64,000 bases of DNA from Gordius sp. MW1. Taxonomy: Eukaryota; Nematomorpha; Gordioida; Gordea; Gordiidae. Positions 36,122 to 47,504 of this stretch are shown one piece after another (position 1 is the stretch's first letter; the number at the start of each line of letters is the position of its first letter). The notes beneath the pieces were generated by a model. That model saw nothing but the letters and a program-made list of their open reading frames with translations. It searched no databases and was not told the origin of the DNA. The stretch is from assembly GCA_964036665.1 (NCBI GenBank), contig OZ038533.1:20394575-20458574 (forward strand), read 5' to 3'. The position numbers and the translations under genes are program-made.

Positions 36122-38639
36122 TAACGATATGATATATAAGCGGGCTATAGCGAGCGATTATAAAACTGAATTATTATTGTGTATACACTTGCGATGATAT
36201 ACGTTAAAACCAATTAACGATAATTTAATCATCAGTCGAGACATTACCACAAACTTTCTACAGTTCGGTAATTTACTTATCCCCATAGGCACTTCCACTA
36301 TATCTCAGCAGTTCGCCCCCCCCCTCAGACAAATTTTTAATAAATGCTGTCGGTTTTAGACTACGTTGCGGGTATCTAGGTCCCTCTCTAGACGTCCCAA
36401 TATGGTTTTGAATTTGTTCCCTTAAGGCACTTGTGCCCAGTCGTTCCTTTGAGGCCACCGGTTCTCTTGTCCCAGTGTGACCCAATTAAGGATTTTTCGT
36501 TCTCTTACTTGGCACAAGTGTCGGTGGTGTTTTCTTCGCTGAACCCACAGATCGTAGGAGCTATTACCGTGCTTGGCTGTTATAGTGCCTTACACCCATT
36601 TACTTGGTACCAAAAACATAAGCATCTAAGCCTTGTCTCCTAAGTCGAACATCCGTGATGTCCCGGTCTCTATCCATTGTTTTAGTACCGTTTCCCTTAA
36701 TATCTCCCAATCGATCGCATTTGTCTTTTTAGCATTACCTTGGCTGGGCTTTTATTGTGGGGTGTTTTGTAGCTCTGTTTTTTCCTAAAATTTACTAAGA
36801 CCCACTTCCGACTCGTTTCTTATTATGGCTTCTTTGATCCATCCTACGTTCCTTTGTGTCAGCCCTTTGGAAGCAGGATGGTAAGAGGCTGTCCATCGCT
36901 GATTAATCCCTCTCATCTTGCAAAATGCTGTAACTTTTGACCTTTAAATTGCGGCCCGTTATCTAATATTAAAAAGGTGGGTTTTCGAATCTTGTAAACG
37001 TTTCGGCAAGTTTTTTTATGTTCATTGATGTGGTGTCTTCTAATTTACACATCTACCCATTTTGAGCTATTGTCCACAATAACCAAGTATTATTTACCCT
37101 TAAGAGGGCCCATGATATCCATATGTAATTGAACCCAAGGTCTGTGGCTAAGTTAACACTCTATCTAAGGTGCATTCTTGGCCGCCACGGCGGTGTAATT
37201 GGAACTCCGGCACCTTTTGCTACGCTTAACAAGTCATCGTGGAGAGTCGGACATCATATATACTGACATGCAAGTTCTGGCATTCGCTTGATCTTTACGT
37301 GGTCCCCATGAAGTCTTTGGAGCGGCTTCTCTTAGTCGGAATTAATATTCGTCGTCCTTTGTACTTGTCTAACTTTGGCAAGTGTTTTTCCTAGCGACGT
37401 TTTGGCCCCTAAGTGACAATCGTCTTTTTTGCCGCTTATTTACTTTTCGGACGTAACCCCGTATCGTCCAAGGTGTGTGGTCTCAAATGGACTTGTAGAA
37501 TCTTCGTGTTGCGCGTGTTCGTTCGGTTTTCTTTACAAGAGATCTGCCCCGTTTTCTGATCACTTGTTGTACTCAAAGTTTGTCGTGTAACCTGATACCA
37601 TGAGGGCCGATCTTTTAGTCGTGGTGACCATTGTTCTATGCCCCTTTTGCTTTGGTCACATATATATACTAATTGATCCACCCCATTGGTAAATCTTATT
37701 TTCATTAGTTTCTGAATAGGGTGACGATTTGGCGTAGTGTTTAATGACCTTTATAAAATATGATGTTAACTAGTGACACGGAAAAACCAAGAAAAATCTC
37801 GGTATCATCTCGAAAAACAAAGAGAATTTGCAAAATTGAGTCGAGATCGGTACGAGATTTTATCAGCGAGTCTCGGCTTTAATTTTTATTTTTAACTATT
37901 GAGACTTAATTTAGCTAATTAAGAATTTCTATTTTATGAGATTCACATCTAGGATATTAAATTCAAATTAATATGATATTGAAACTTTTGATATTAAATT
38001 ACTTAGGCACCTAATTATCCGCTTCGCGCAAATTTCAAATTTGTAATATAATCTAATTCATAGGACACCATAGTATTGGTGGCCCTTACGGTATATGAAC
38101 AATTAATCATGTATTTATTACTTATTTGTATGGCATTACCATAAAATATAATAATTTAAGACCTATAATGAGTTTATGCGCTACAAGTTCATCATCCAAC
38201 TCAAAAAAGAGCAAGCTGCTCAAACATTCCACAAAATCCAAGGATGAATCAAATAAAAGGGCAAATTAAGCAGTAAAAATGATTGTTAGCAATACTTCGG
38301 GTCTTCAACGACATCTTACACGTTACCATCATAAGGTTACTATAACCTTTACCCTACTCAAGTTAATAAGAGATCAAAACAGCCCAAAAAACTTATTTTT
38401 CAACCAACCTAGATGCTTCAAAAAATTTAAGCATTTAACAGTTATTATGTATCAAACATATTCTTCCCGGCGACCTCGGTGCTTGTCGAAATATTATTTT
38501 CGAAGGCGTAAACATCGTAATAGAGTAACTCATGAATCTGTCAGGAACTTGCTATGCCTAAACTTATGTCACACCTCAACAATTTTCAAATCCCATACAT
38601 AACATACGTCAAAATGTGGGATTGGCAGATCATTGAAAT

Positions 38640-39552
38640 TAGAGAACTGCAAAGTCACCCTTTTTCTACCCAAATCCGACCCAAAAGCATTTTAAAATAT
38701 TCAACCTGAACCTGACCGCATTTTATAATTTTCAACCAGAACCCGACCCGGCCCGAAAGCGTTTAAAATATTTAACCTAATCCCTTCCCAACGTGTTTCA
38801 AATTTTGGTATAACGCGAAAGTAAGAAAAATTAAGGTGTGCATGGGCGTAGCCAGAGGGTGCAGGGACGGACGGTGGCCCCCCTCTAAATCTAATCTTAG
38901 ATACAAATTATAGCTAAAATTAAAAAAAATGATTATTTTTCCCCTCCCATAATTATTATTGCCCACCTCTAATTTCAATCCTAACTACATTCTTAAAATG
39001 GAATCGACAAATTAAAGTGCGATTTAGGAAACCAATTGGTACCACAGATTTTGATTACTAAATTTATATGAATGATTTATTGTAGAGATATATAATATGA
39101 TAGCATCTACGATATCGGGTCACATTTAATTTGAAATATATAGTTTTGCAAATGAATCATTTATAAATTAAACATACTTTTATTTGTTTTATAAATATAT
39201 ATCTATGTAGTTTAAATTAATAATGAACTGCCACTTCACACTATTAAAAACAATTTATAATATTAGTTTGTTGATACATTTTACCTTTCACGAGTCATAT
39301 TTAAATTTGCGTCCAAAACAAAAGGAATTTAATTAACTGAATGAATAATTTTCAATTATACAATTCGATATTGATAAAAAAACATTATGCATAATAGCAT
39401 TAATTTAAAAGATATGTACCGTGTATTTTGCAATGTAAGATTCATAACCGTTGACCCGACACTCTAAATTCAGCCCGACCCGAAAACATTTATAAATTAT
39501 AAATATCAGGTCGGGTCCGGATCGGGTTTTGGGTCACCCGTGCAGTTCTCTA
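38640..39552. mobile_element. hAT-II MITE nested in Q, itself holding a MITE
   Basis: The ends TAGAGAACTGCA and TGCAGTTCTCTA are perfect 12-bp inverted repeats. Flanks ATTGAAAT and ATTCAAGT agree at 6 of 8. CCCGACCCGG-type subterminal repeats and the interior match 11382-11854. A GGGCGTAGCC MITE (38841-38993) is inserted within it, giving four levels: E3, Q, hAT-II, MITE F. Confidence 0.85.
38841..38993. mobile_element. hAT MITE copy F
   Basis: The left end CATGGGCGTAGCCAGAG is intact. The right end (CCTAACTACATTCT) is worn. The interior matches copies A and B. Confidence 0.75.
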
Positions 39553-39751
39553 ATTCAAGTTCACTGAATTTTTTTGCAAAATGCTGCAACTTATCAATAA
39601 ACTAAATATGAACATAAGCTTTATTAGTACGTAATTATTTTATGCGAAAATTAATAATAAATGGATTAAGTAAATAATTTGTTATATATAATGGGATGTC
39701 ACACTATGATAGAATTGTTTAAATTCTATTTAACAACTTTAATTAGAATCT

Positions 39752-39996
39752 GGTGCATTTCGTAATATGTGCATTTCGTAATAAGTAATACATATTATCA
39801 AATAAATCACTAAATCTAACCCTAACCCTTGCCTATATTACATTTTGCCTAGATTACATTAAATTTACAAAATAAACGATAATAATATTTACAAAATAAA
39901 AGATAGTAATATTAGAAAACTTACCAAACGCGGAGGGTTATAACTGCGCATAAGCAATTCTTGCCTGTATTACGAAATGCACATATTACGATTTCC
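39752..39996. mobile_element. Small palindromic MITE (TGCATTTCGTAAT ends)
   Basis: The left end TGCATTTCGTAATATGTGCA with TTTCGTAAT is repeated in reverse complement at the right (ATTACGAAATGCACATATTA). It is about 245 bp and non-coding. Two telomere-like CCCTAA words inside are too few to mean anything. It lies inside Q. Confidence 0.7.
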
Positions 39997-42900
39997 ACAG
40001 AAGTGCTTTAATTATACTATATATGTGCAATTAACGTAAGAACGCAAAACTTTAATGTTCTTTCAACAATAATGCCTATTTTATTGTATTTGAAATATTC
40101 AGATAATTACTTGTTATATATAATGATTATATTTTCAGAAGTTTACTCGCAACTTTGTCATTATTTTAACGTTTTTATATAAGATCTCAATAAATTCATT
40201 TTTTTATATGATGATATTATGTAACTTTATCCTTTTATTGAGCTTTAGCCAAGAAATAAAATTTATTAATTAACAACTTTATACCTTCAAGTCAGTAGTA
40301 TATAACCCTTATATGTACGCCTCCTACCTTAAGTTACTCATCTAGCTTGTGTTTTGGGGGGTTGAGATAAAAAATTGGTCCTATCTGACCAATTTATATC
40401 TATATAATAATTTATAAGAGCCAGAAAGAAATATATATGGGATAATTATTTATAAAAGTCGAGACGAGACGAGAATTCTAGCCGAGGCGAGATCGAGATT
40501 TTTCTAGGCCGAGACGAGATTTTGCTTTCAAGACCGAGACGAGATCGAAGCACTAATGTTAATCCAAGAAACTATTTAATTTCATTTTTATTTGTCAAAT
40601 TCTTCCTTCGCGTAACTAGTTCGGCTTTATTACTGTTGATTTAAATCCCTGTGTTACTGATTAAGTAACCAATAAACGTGACTTCTTTAGCCCACCACAA
40701 GACGCTCTTGTTTAAGTTTGGCACAAACCCCCACTTTTGTAAGCTAACTAGTACATTGAGTAGCCGCTCGTTGTGGACTTCATCCATTTCACCCGCAATT
40801 AGTATATTCTCTATGTAACTGCTACTCCCTCCAACCCTTTTAATATTTGATCCATTATTTTTTGTATAGCCGCGGTGCAATTTAAGCCAAAAGGTATATG
40901 GTTGACTTTAAACAAACCTTTATGTGTAGACATCGTCAATCGTTGGCTTGTCTCTGGACCTAGCTCAAGCTGCAAGTAAGTTTTGTTCAAGTCCACGCGT
41001 CAGAGAGTTTATTTAACAAATTATCTTTTGGGTAAAGGATTCTTGTGCGTATGTATTTACTGGTAAATCGATAATCCCTGCATAAACGTAGACTCACATC
41101 ATTTACTTTACGATTGAAAAATCGATTGGTTCTATTTTACTGTTTCTGATCCATTTATTAAGTTCTTCCACATCTTTCTTGCAAGCCATCGAGACCCTTT
41201 AACTTTTCGAAATTCGTTATTATGACTCTCTCATTGTTTCATAACGGAATCGCGGTCTTTGTATTCTTTGGTCTTTCCACGTAAATGACAGCGAACCGTT
41301 TGGCCGCTGCTCTCGAGTTCCAACGTACCACGCTAAATTTCGGGCGTAAATTTCTGGACTCAATAGATCCCGGACAAGGGTGGTCCAGCCACGCCATAAT
41401 GACAGATGTTCCCTAGTGTTACCCATTCGGACTTACCTTATGCGGTCGCTCAGCGACAGGCTTTATGTTGCATGAGACCTCCTTCTTCAACATTCATGCT
41501 GGTATCATTGTGTAGCGCCAATGTGAAAAACTCAGAATTTATATATACATCAATGATTAAGGCATCTAGAGCATGTTTTAACCTAGGAATTCGAACCGGC
41601 CCTACTCTCGCCGCTACGATCAACGCCTCTTCGGACACGTCTCGCAACGTGCTTAGTCCGCCATCTATCGTCTCGTTTGCTATCATCAGCTCTGGTAAGC
41701 GGTCTCATCTAATGTCGCTTTAGGATAACAGCCGCCTCTAAGCGTCTATCGCTTAACCCTAAAATAAATTGATCCGCCATTTTGATTTGCATTTCTTCAC
41801 CTCCGAAGTTGCAACTGTTAGCGGTGGCCTTGAGTCTAATCGCTTACACATATATCGTGTCTCCAAACTCTTGTCGAACCTTTGAGAATTCATATCCTTT
41901 TGCCATAACACAAGGACATTTTATAATTCCCTTAGCCGTTACTCGGCTTCTTCTTAAAAAATGACTGAAAGATCTAGAGGTGTATAGTCCTCTAACACAG
42001 ATTTGAATGCCTTCTTTTCGAGGCTGCTTAATAGCAGAGCGGTTCCTATCTTCCATAGGTGGTTTTAGTTCGTTCCTTAGTAATAGGGGAAATTCGGTTA
42101 AAAATAAATCACTGTTAGAATTGTTGTGTCACGACTCCTTGTTTTTACTTGCCTCCTACCCTTTCTCACTCGTACTGCTTTATGCCGGTTTTGGTTAATT
42201 GCAGTTTTAATAATTTAATTGCTTTCTCTTAGAAAGAGTTAAAATTAGATTTAATAAATGGTCGTAAAATTTACCCATCCAAGGTCACGGTGATCTTGTG
42301 TTAGTATGATTGTTCTAAATCCCCCCCCCCATTGTATTACTTACATCTTCAATTCCCCCCGATTATGATTATTAATTACCACCTTCATGATTATCAACGC
42401 GCGGTACACGATTATTGTTTACTTGCTTACATCTTCAATTCCCCCCCCCCCGATCATTATTGTTATTGATATCTCATCACTATTTAAATGGAAACATTCA
42501 CACTTATTTATTGATAAATTATTCACAGATTTTGATTCAGATTAAATAAATCAGTATTTAGCATGTAAAGATTAGGCGTGAAAAAATTTCATGTCCCTCC
42601 TGGGACATGATAAGAATCGAGCTTATTCTTCTGCATCACCGCGTGGATTCTGTGCGCAGCGTCACTGCTGAAAGCAGTTTAACGATATGACTTATAAGCG
42701 GGGTATAGCAATATTAAACCAATGATAATCGTGTATACACTTGCGATGATATACGTTAAAACAAATTAACTATAATTTAGTTATCATCCGAAGCATTATC
42801 AATAACTCTTTACAGTTAGTACTTATCACCAGACTACCACTAACTCTACAATTATAGTCTTGCTTATTGACATTGCAAAGGATGATGACGGTATCAGAAA

Positions 42901-43140
42901 GGTTTGGTGCATAAGTCGCAATGGAAGAGTCGCAGCCGAGTCATAGGCTTACAGCGATGCTAAGGTTCTCGCCAAGCAATTGTATTAAAGTTTATGAGAT
43001 TTTAATGTCCGCAATTCTAAGATTATAATGTGTAAAAACCTTTTTTGAATTGAAACCGATTATAAATAAATAAAAAATATATAGTACGTGATTGACAAGA
43101 ACTTTGGAGCTTTAGGCAACTCATTTTTTATTAAAAAACT

Positions 43141-43298
43141 AATAGGCGTAGCCGAAGGGGGGGGGGCAGGGGGGCCTGAATGACAAAAAAAAATTCAATA
43201 CAAAAATTAAAAAAATTATATTTGGCCCCACCCCTTAATTAAACTTAAAATCGTTTCGCCCCCCCCCCCCCCTAATCCAAAACCTGGCTACGCCCATG
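43141..43298. mobile_element. hAT MITE copy G just upstream of mtSSB
   Basis: The ends are AATAGGCGTAGCCG and CCTGGCTACGCCCATG. The interior matches the coding copy at 61376-63659. No clear target duplication. It ends 75 bp before the mtSSB start codon, so it occupies the proximal promoter or 5' leader. Confidence 0.85.
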
Positions 43299-43373
43299 AA
43301 GCTATGTAAGAATATTACCTAAGTACATACCTTTATTACGCAATGATCATAACTCATTCATTCATTGCTTTCC

Positions 43374-43966
43374 ATGCCTTATCTTAAATTTATTCGGAAT
43401 TTCCATAAAACTAATACCCTTTTTGAAAGATGTAAATTACAATTTTTTATAAGATATGCATAAACCATAGCTTATAATAGTGTTACTTTACTTGGTCGAA
43501 CGGGTAAGAATTTGGAGATTCGCGGACCTGCTGAAAAGCCTTATGCAGTATTTTCATTAGCAACATCCTCAAATCATAAAAATTCATCAGGTATAAAATG
43601 TCTAGCAAAAAGTTATTTTTTAGGGGTATGGGAAAAGAAAACACAATGGCATCGTGTTGTTGCATTTAAGCCACAATTAAAAGATATATTAGAAAAATTC
43701 TTCAAAACAGGGTTTGTAATAAATTACCTTTCTAACAATTAATATAGTCATCGTATACATGTACAAGGCTATCTTAATTATCGAGATATTTTAGATAATA
43801 ATGGAAATATGATATCTCATGCATCAATTGTAGCAGGTATTTATGATTTATTTCAACAATTATGTTTTTAGATGACATAATTCTTTTATATGATATATAT
43901 GCTGAATCTTTCAAGCAATCTATTGAGAAAGAGGATAATGAACTCTCTATTGAAGCACGGGAATAG
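43374..43966 (+). CDS. SSBP1: Mitochondrial single-stranded DNA-binding protein
   Basis: Five exons (43374-43431, 43471-43590, 43624-43711, 43748-43836, 43872-43966) join to exactly 450 nt, or 149 aa. The four introns are 39, 33, 36 and 35 nt, each GT..AG. The first about 24 residues (MPYLKFIRNFHKTN..) are basic, without acid until a late glutamate, and fit a mitochondrial targeting peptide. The OB-fold follows: NSVTLLGRTGKNLEIRG, KPYAVFSLATSSNHK, TQWHRVVAFKPQLKDIL, RIHVQGYLNYRDI, SIVADDIILL. These match animal mtSSB throughout (compare WHRVVVF and IIADDIIFL), with usual length. The protein coats single-stranded DNA at mitochondrial replication forks as a tetramer. The start is the only ATG that joins in frame. 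An AATAAA lies at 44067-44072. A hAT MITE ends 75 bp upstream. Confidence 0.96.
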
Positions 43967-44066
43967 ATAAATTTTATTGTAGAATACAATAATGGTCTAC
44001 TTTTATTTGTAAATACAACCATCGAAAAATTTTGTGGAATGAATGAATTTGTGTATCTTATTTTTG

Positions 44067-44072
44067 AATAAA
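44067..44072 (+). terminator. Polyadenylation signal candidate for mtSSB
   Basis: AATAAA about 100 nt after the mtSSB stop codon. In A+T-rich DNA this hexamer is frequent, so position is the only support. Confidence 0.4.
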
Positions 44073-44589
44073 GTATCAAATATCAAACCTTGTTTTAACC
44101 AATTTACCACAGTTTTTAAAATGACTATATGGTTTTACATATTTTTATGTTTGCCATAGATAAAATCATGCAATATATTTTTTCGACTTATATTAAATTA
44201 AGAAACTCCAAGGCCTGTGTTTTTGTGTATCAAAATGTAAACTTTTAAAAGCCAAAATGTGGCCTAGCCTGGAATTTAGAGGATCACTATCATGGTTTAA
44301 ATATTGATCTTTCAAATAACAATTTTATTTATCAATTCAACAGAAAATTTATCATTATTATCAAACTATCTTATCAGAGTTATAAGTAAACGTATTAGAA
44401 TAAAACATATATTCTTCCAGTAAATCAATGACATAAAAGGCCTTACTATGCTTAAAATTTAAATTAGAAAGAATTTTTTAAACTATATTTTTTACTTCTT
44501 AATTTTGTTCTAAACAATTATTAATTTTAATTAATGAGTAAAAATTTTAATGTTATTCTCACAGGATAAGTTATAAAAAATTGCTGAAG

Positions 44590-44860
44590 CTTCAAGAAAG
44601 TCATACATTTTATGTTTCAAGATATTTATTTTTGGCTGGACTTATTCTCATAAAGTACTAAAGACCAAGATCCTAGGTGACACCTATAGACAATATCACA
44701 ATTTACCACCTGTATACAAGTTAAACATGTTTAATTTTTCTTCTATTGTAGAGTTTTATTTAAAACTACTATCAGTTTGGAGTGGGTTTCAAAAGATGAG
44801 TTCCAACTTGGTGCTAACACTCCACTTTTTGCACACAAACTTGCAGCCATTGTAGTGTAA
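44590..44860 (+). CDS. Unrecognised micro-intron gene, 3' exons
   Basis: Two exons (about 44590-44719 and 44752-44860) flank a 32-nt intron (GTTAAACATG...ATTGTAG) and read in one frame to a stop. Spliced text includes ILGDTYRQYHNLPPVYKV and LEWVSKDEFQLGANTPLF. The spacing and intron style match mtSSB just upstream. The 5' exons were not resolved; a possible first exon near 44171 (MQYIFSTYIKLRNSKAC) would give a mitochondrial-style N-terminus. The EWVSKDEF segment faintly recalls the WVTKDEL of mitochondrial ribosomal protein L46, but the rest does not align, so no name is given. Confidence 0.4.
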
Positions 44861-45136
44861 TAATATTAATTTAAATTTTTCCCTATATAAAGTTAAGTTC
44901 ACTATCAAAATTTTTAAAAATATTTAGATTTTTTAACTATTCATAAAATCAAATATTTAATTCTTGTATTTTATGCTTAATAAATTTTGATTTAGAACAT
45001 ATATATACCATGACATTGAAATGTTAGACTATGCTTCTTTAAGCTTTTTAGGTAAACGTCTTTATTATAATATATTTATCAACCAAGTTCAATAACACAT
45101 AATTATTTATATAAAAGCATTAATCTTAATAAATTA

Positions 45137-45631
45137 TTAACTTGCAAAATCTAGATGCCATTCTACTAACTTTAGCCTCTTTTGATATTCAACATTGTCT
45201 TCTAATAACAGTTCTTTATCATGTTTTAGTTGTAATAATAAATAATTTTCTAATTCAATCTCTTGCTTAATCAAATTAATTTCTGCCAATAATTGATTTA
45301 GTAGTATATTTTCATTGCCGAAATTATCAACAACTTTTGTTTTAGGGGCAACGATGGCTGGCTCTATGAGAATTTCTTTAGCCTAAATACTTAAACAAAA
45401 TACATTTAAAGCTTACTTCTTCGTTGTTGTAACAGGATTTAGCCCATCCTAGAAGGGTAAATGCTGCCAGAGCTAGCGCGCCTAACGTTAATATAGCCAT
45501 GCACCCATGGTTATCTTTGTTCTAACGGGAACTATATCATTACTTAAAATTGCGTATTTGTAATTCGACTCAAAGTTTGCTAACATCTGAACGCATTCGC
45601 TACCATCCAACTCATCACTTTCTTCGACCAT
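45137..45631 (-). CDS. Small membrane-anchored coiled-coil protein, unrecognised
   Basis: The secure part is two minus-strand exons, 45500-45417 and 45382-45137, around a 34-nt GT..AG intron, giving 109 aa from the ATG at 45500. It holds one hydrophobic segment (GALALAAFTLLGWAKS) and then a long leucine/glutamate-rich stretch (ENYLLLQLKHDKELLLED) likely to form a coiled coil. Removing a 23-nt GT..AG intron (45504-45482) would instead extend it in frame to an upstream ATG at 45631, adding an acidic N-terminus (MVEESDELDGSE) and giving 145 aa. Which start is used is open. It converges with the plus-strand gene ending at 44860. Function unknown. Confidence 0.55.
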
Positions 45632-45859
45632 AATTTTAAAAGTCAGACACAAACTTGAATTAGTTTTATTGTTACTATAGGTTAGCTTACTTAATAAGAT
45701 AATAAAAATTTGACAACCTCCAATGGCAATCCACAAAATCAATTCGAATAAGGGTTTTTTTTATCAACTTATTGCAATCGAGTAAGGGCAATGTCCGGAA
45801 TTTTATTCATTTAAAGTTGATCCTTTTAATCGCTTCCCCAAAATACTTTTTGATTTATA

Positions 45860-46322
45860 TTTTCCGCATTTTTATGTATGTCTGCAACACCTCAGCTTAT
45901 CGCCATGGGCTAAATCTTTGCCTATAAGCAGACATTCGTCATCGCGATTTGTATACCCTAATTTCAAACGTACCATAGGAGAAGAGGAAAATAATATTTT
46001 TCTATGATACGTAAGTCCAGTGGTGTAGTTAGTCTTTTTGCCTTGGGGGGCCAAGCTTTAATAAGGGGGGGGGACAAAAAAATTTCAGTACCAAAAACCC
46101 TTAAAACTTTAAAAAATTTATGTTTTGCCCTCCCCCCTAATTGAACTTAAAATATTTTCGCCTCCCCTCTAATCCAAAACTTGGATACGCCCATGGGTCA
46201 AACACATTGAAAATTTTTTCCCTCATAAACGTTGGACAAACTTAAAATTCAGCTATTACTTTGTGTATTTTTTCTAATAACATCACACTGGTATGTCTCA
46301 GACCCTCATGTTTATAGGGCAT
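45860..46322 (-). other. Candidate host gene interrupted by a hAT element
   Basis: On the minus strand an ATG at 46322 begins MPYKHEGLRHTSVMLLEKIH. After the hAT insertion at 46018-46195, a second coding-like stretch reads MVRLKLGYTNRDDECLLIGK and LAHGDKL near 45980-45880. A 45-nt GT..AG intron there would lead to a short in-frame end (ILGKRLKGSTLNE). The pieces read like protein and sit between other host genes, but I could not complete a gene or recognise a family. Confidence 0.3.
46018..46195. mobile_element. hAT MITE copy H
   Basis: It runs from CAGTGGTGTAGTTAG to ACTTGGATACGCCCATG. The interior matches copies D, G and J and the coding element at 61376. Target duplications are not preserved. 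Confidence 0.7.
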
Positions 46323-46859
46323 AAAATAAATAAAATTTATTGATAAATAAAACAAAGTAATGTAGTTGAAACAATATAAAAAATTTCACATGGTATAATA
46401 AGTTTTTGTATAAATAAATTGTAAGATCACAAACTGGAATGGGGTTATTGACAAGAAATCTTTGCATTTAAAAAAAAATAATACTAATAGTAAAAAAACT
46501 ATACAACAAAGTTTTTATAAAAATATTTTATTGCCTCAATCTCAAAAAATCTTGGCCATATATATAACAAATTTTTATTATACATATGCAATATTGACAG
46601 CATTTTCAGGCAGCATTTATATCAGGAACAATGAGAACATTTAAAAGCCTTTTGGTTAGAGCCTTAAAAGGCGAAATTATAACATGAAATATTAAAAAAA
46701 TTAGTTATAAAATAAAATTCATTCGAGAATGAGTATTTAGAAGTTATTGCCCCTGCTGATATTATAGAAACATTTGCACACCACCCCCCCCCCCCCCCCT
46801 TTTAAACCACCTAAAAATTAAAATGAACCAATAAATTTAACGGCTTAGTGAACATTTAA

Positions 46860-47504
46860 AATATTCTGTCAAAATTAAATGAATCAAAATTTTATTTAAT
46901 AATTTTGGATGAAATTAGAGATGTGAGATGCAGAGAACAATTTAGCGTTTGTTTACACTTCGTTGAATCCAATGACGCACCAAAAGGAATTTTTTTAGAA
47001 TTTTTTCCCTTGAAAGTTTTGATGCGTTAACAATTGTCTGTAAAGTTCAGGAATTTTTTATATTAATTTATCAAACTTATGATGGGATATCACTAATGGG
47101 GAAAAATGGTGTACAAACTATTTTTTGGATAATCATTGGCTTTATAAATATGTGCATGTGGCATATAAAAATATGCAAGATATGTCAAACAATAAGCATG
47201 TGATATGGACAATAAAATTAATCCAGGATGGAATTTTTGTAAATTTAATAATATATTAATATATTTGGAAAGTGCTAAAAAGTTTAAAACAATAAAAGCC
47301 TAGATAATTTTTCATTCGATATTAAAATTAGTCTTTTAATAGTAGTTCATTACGCCTTTTACTCAATTCCTAATTAAGATAAAATAAAAAAATGGCTTTA
47401 GGGGCCCAAAATTTTTCCCTTGGGGGGGGGGGGTAGCATGGGGTTTGGTCATCGCTCTTGAGGAGGCCCGGGCTCCCAAAGCCCCCCCCCTAACTACGCC
47501 CCTG
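46860..47504 (+). pseudogene. hAT transposase remnant plus 3' terminal region
   Basis: A plus-frame segment reads ILDEIRDVRCREQFSVCLHF, matching the DExxDxxxxEQLS block of ZMYM/DUF4371-type hAT transposases, where the first Asp is catalytic. In another frame comes YDGISLMGKNGVQT, matching the YDGAxxMxGxxxGVQ block. Several stops and frame changes interrupt it (for example after PLKVLMR), and the C-terminal dimerisation domain is absent. The segment ends in a G/C-rich block and CTAACTACGCCCCTG, a hAT end, like 60-193. The upstream end is not located. Confidence 0.65.

Larger units (their letters stand above)
37771..40555 (+). mobile_element. hAT element Q with TCTCG-rich ends and BED-finger remnant
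   Basis: The ends are TAGTGACACGGAAAAACC and GAGATCGAAGCACTA. Flanking 8-mers ATGTTAAC (37763-37770) and ATGTTAAT (40556-40563) match at 7 of 8. The subterminal regions are packed with CGAGACGAGA and CTCGTCTCG words. At 38170-38400 a plus frame reads KKSKLLKHSTKSK, an in-frame stop, then NTSGLQRHLTRYHHK, which matches the end of a BED zinc finger (TSNLxRHLxxxH) as found at the N-terminus of hAT transposases. The rest of the transposase is not recognisable. It is inserted into E3 and contains further nested elements. Confidence 0.8.
36122..42836 (-). mobile_element. Old Gypsy-type LTR element E3, split by a hAT insertion
   Basis: About 155-bp terminal direct repeats (36122-36281 and 42682-42834; shared core TACACTTGCGATGATATACG) flank the element. 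On the minus strand the order from high to low coordinate is gag/protease-like sequence (41.4-42.2 kb), reverse transcriptase (about 40640-41430, with DLNKTYLQLEL, GLFKVNHIPFGLN and VTFIGYLIS), then, beyond a 2.8-kb hAT insertion, integrase-region and 3' sequence (36.3-37.7 kb). The LTRs differ noticeably from each other, and it is badly broken in many places, so it is clearly older than E1 and E2. Exact edges are approximate. Confidence 0.75.

Noticed and set aside
39812-39832. CTAACCCTAACCCT as telomere-like sequence
   Set aside because: Only about two repeats inside a small MITE; no array.
42860-43000. Coding-like plus-strand stretch (IAKDDDGIRKVWCISRNGRV)
   Set aside because: Interrupted by a stop soon after, no motif recognised, and no splice pattern rescued it.
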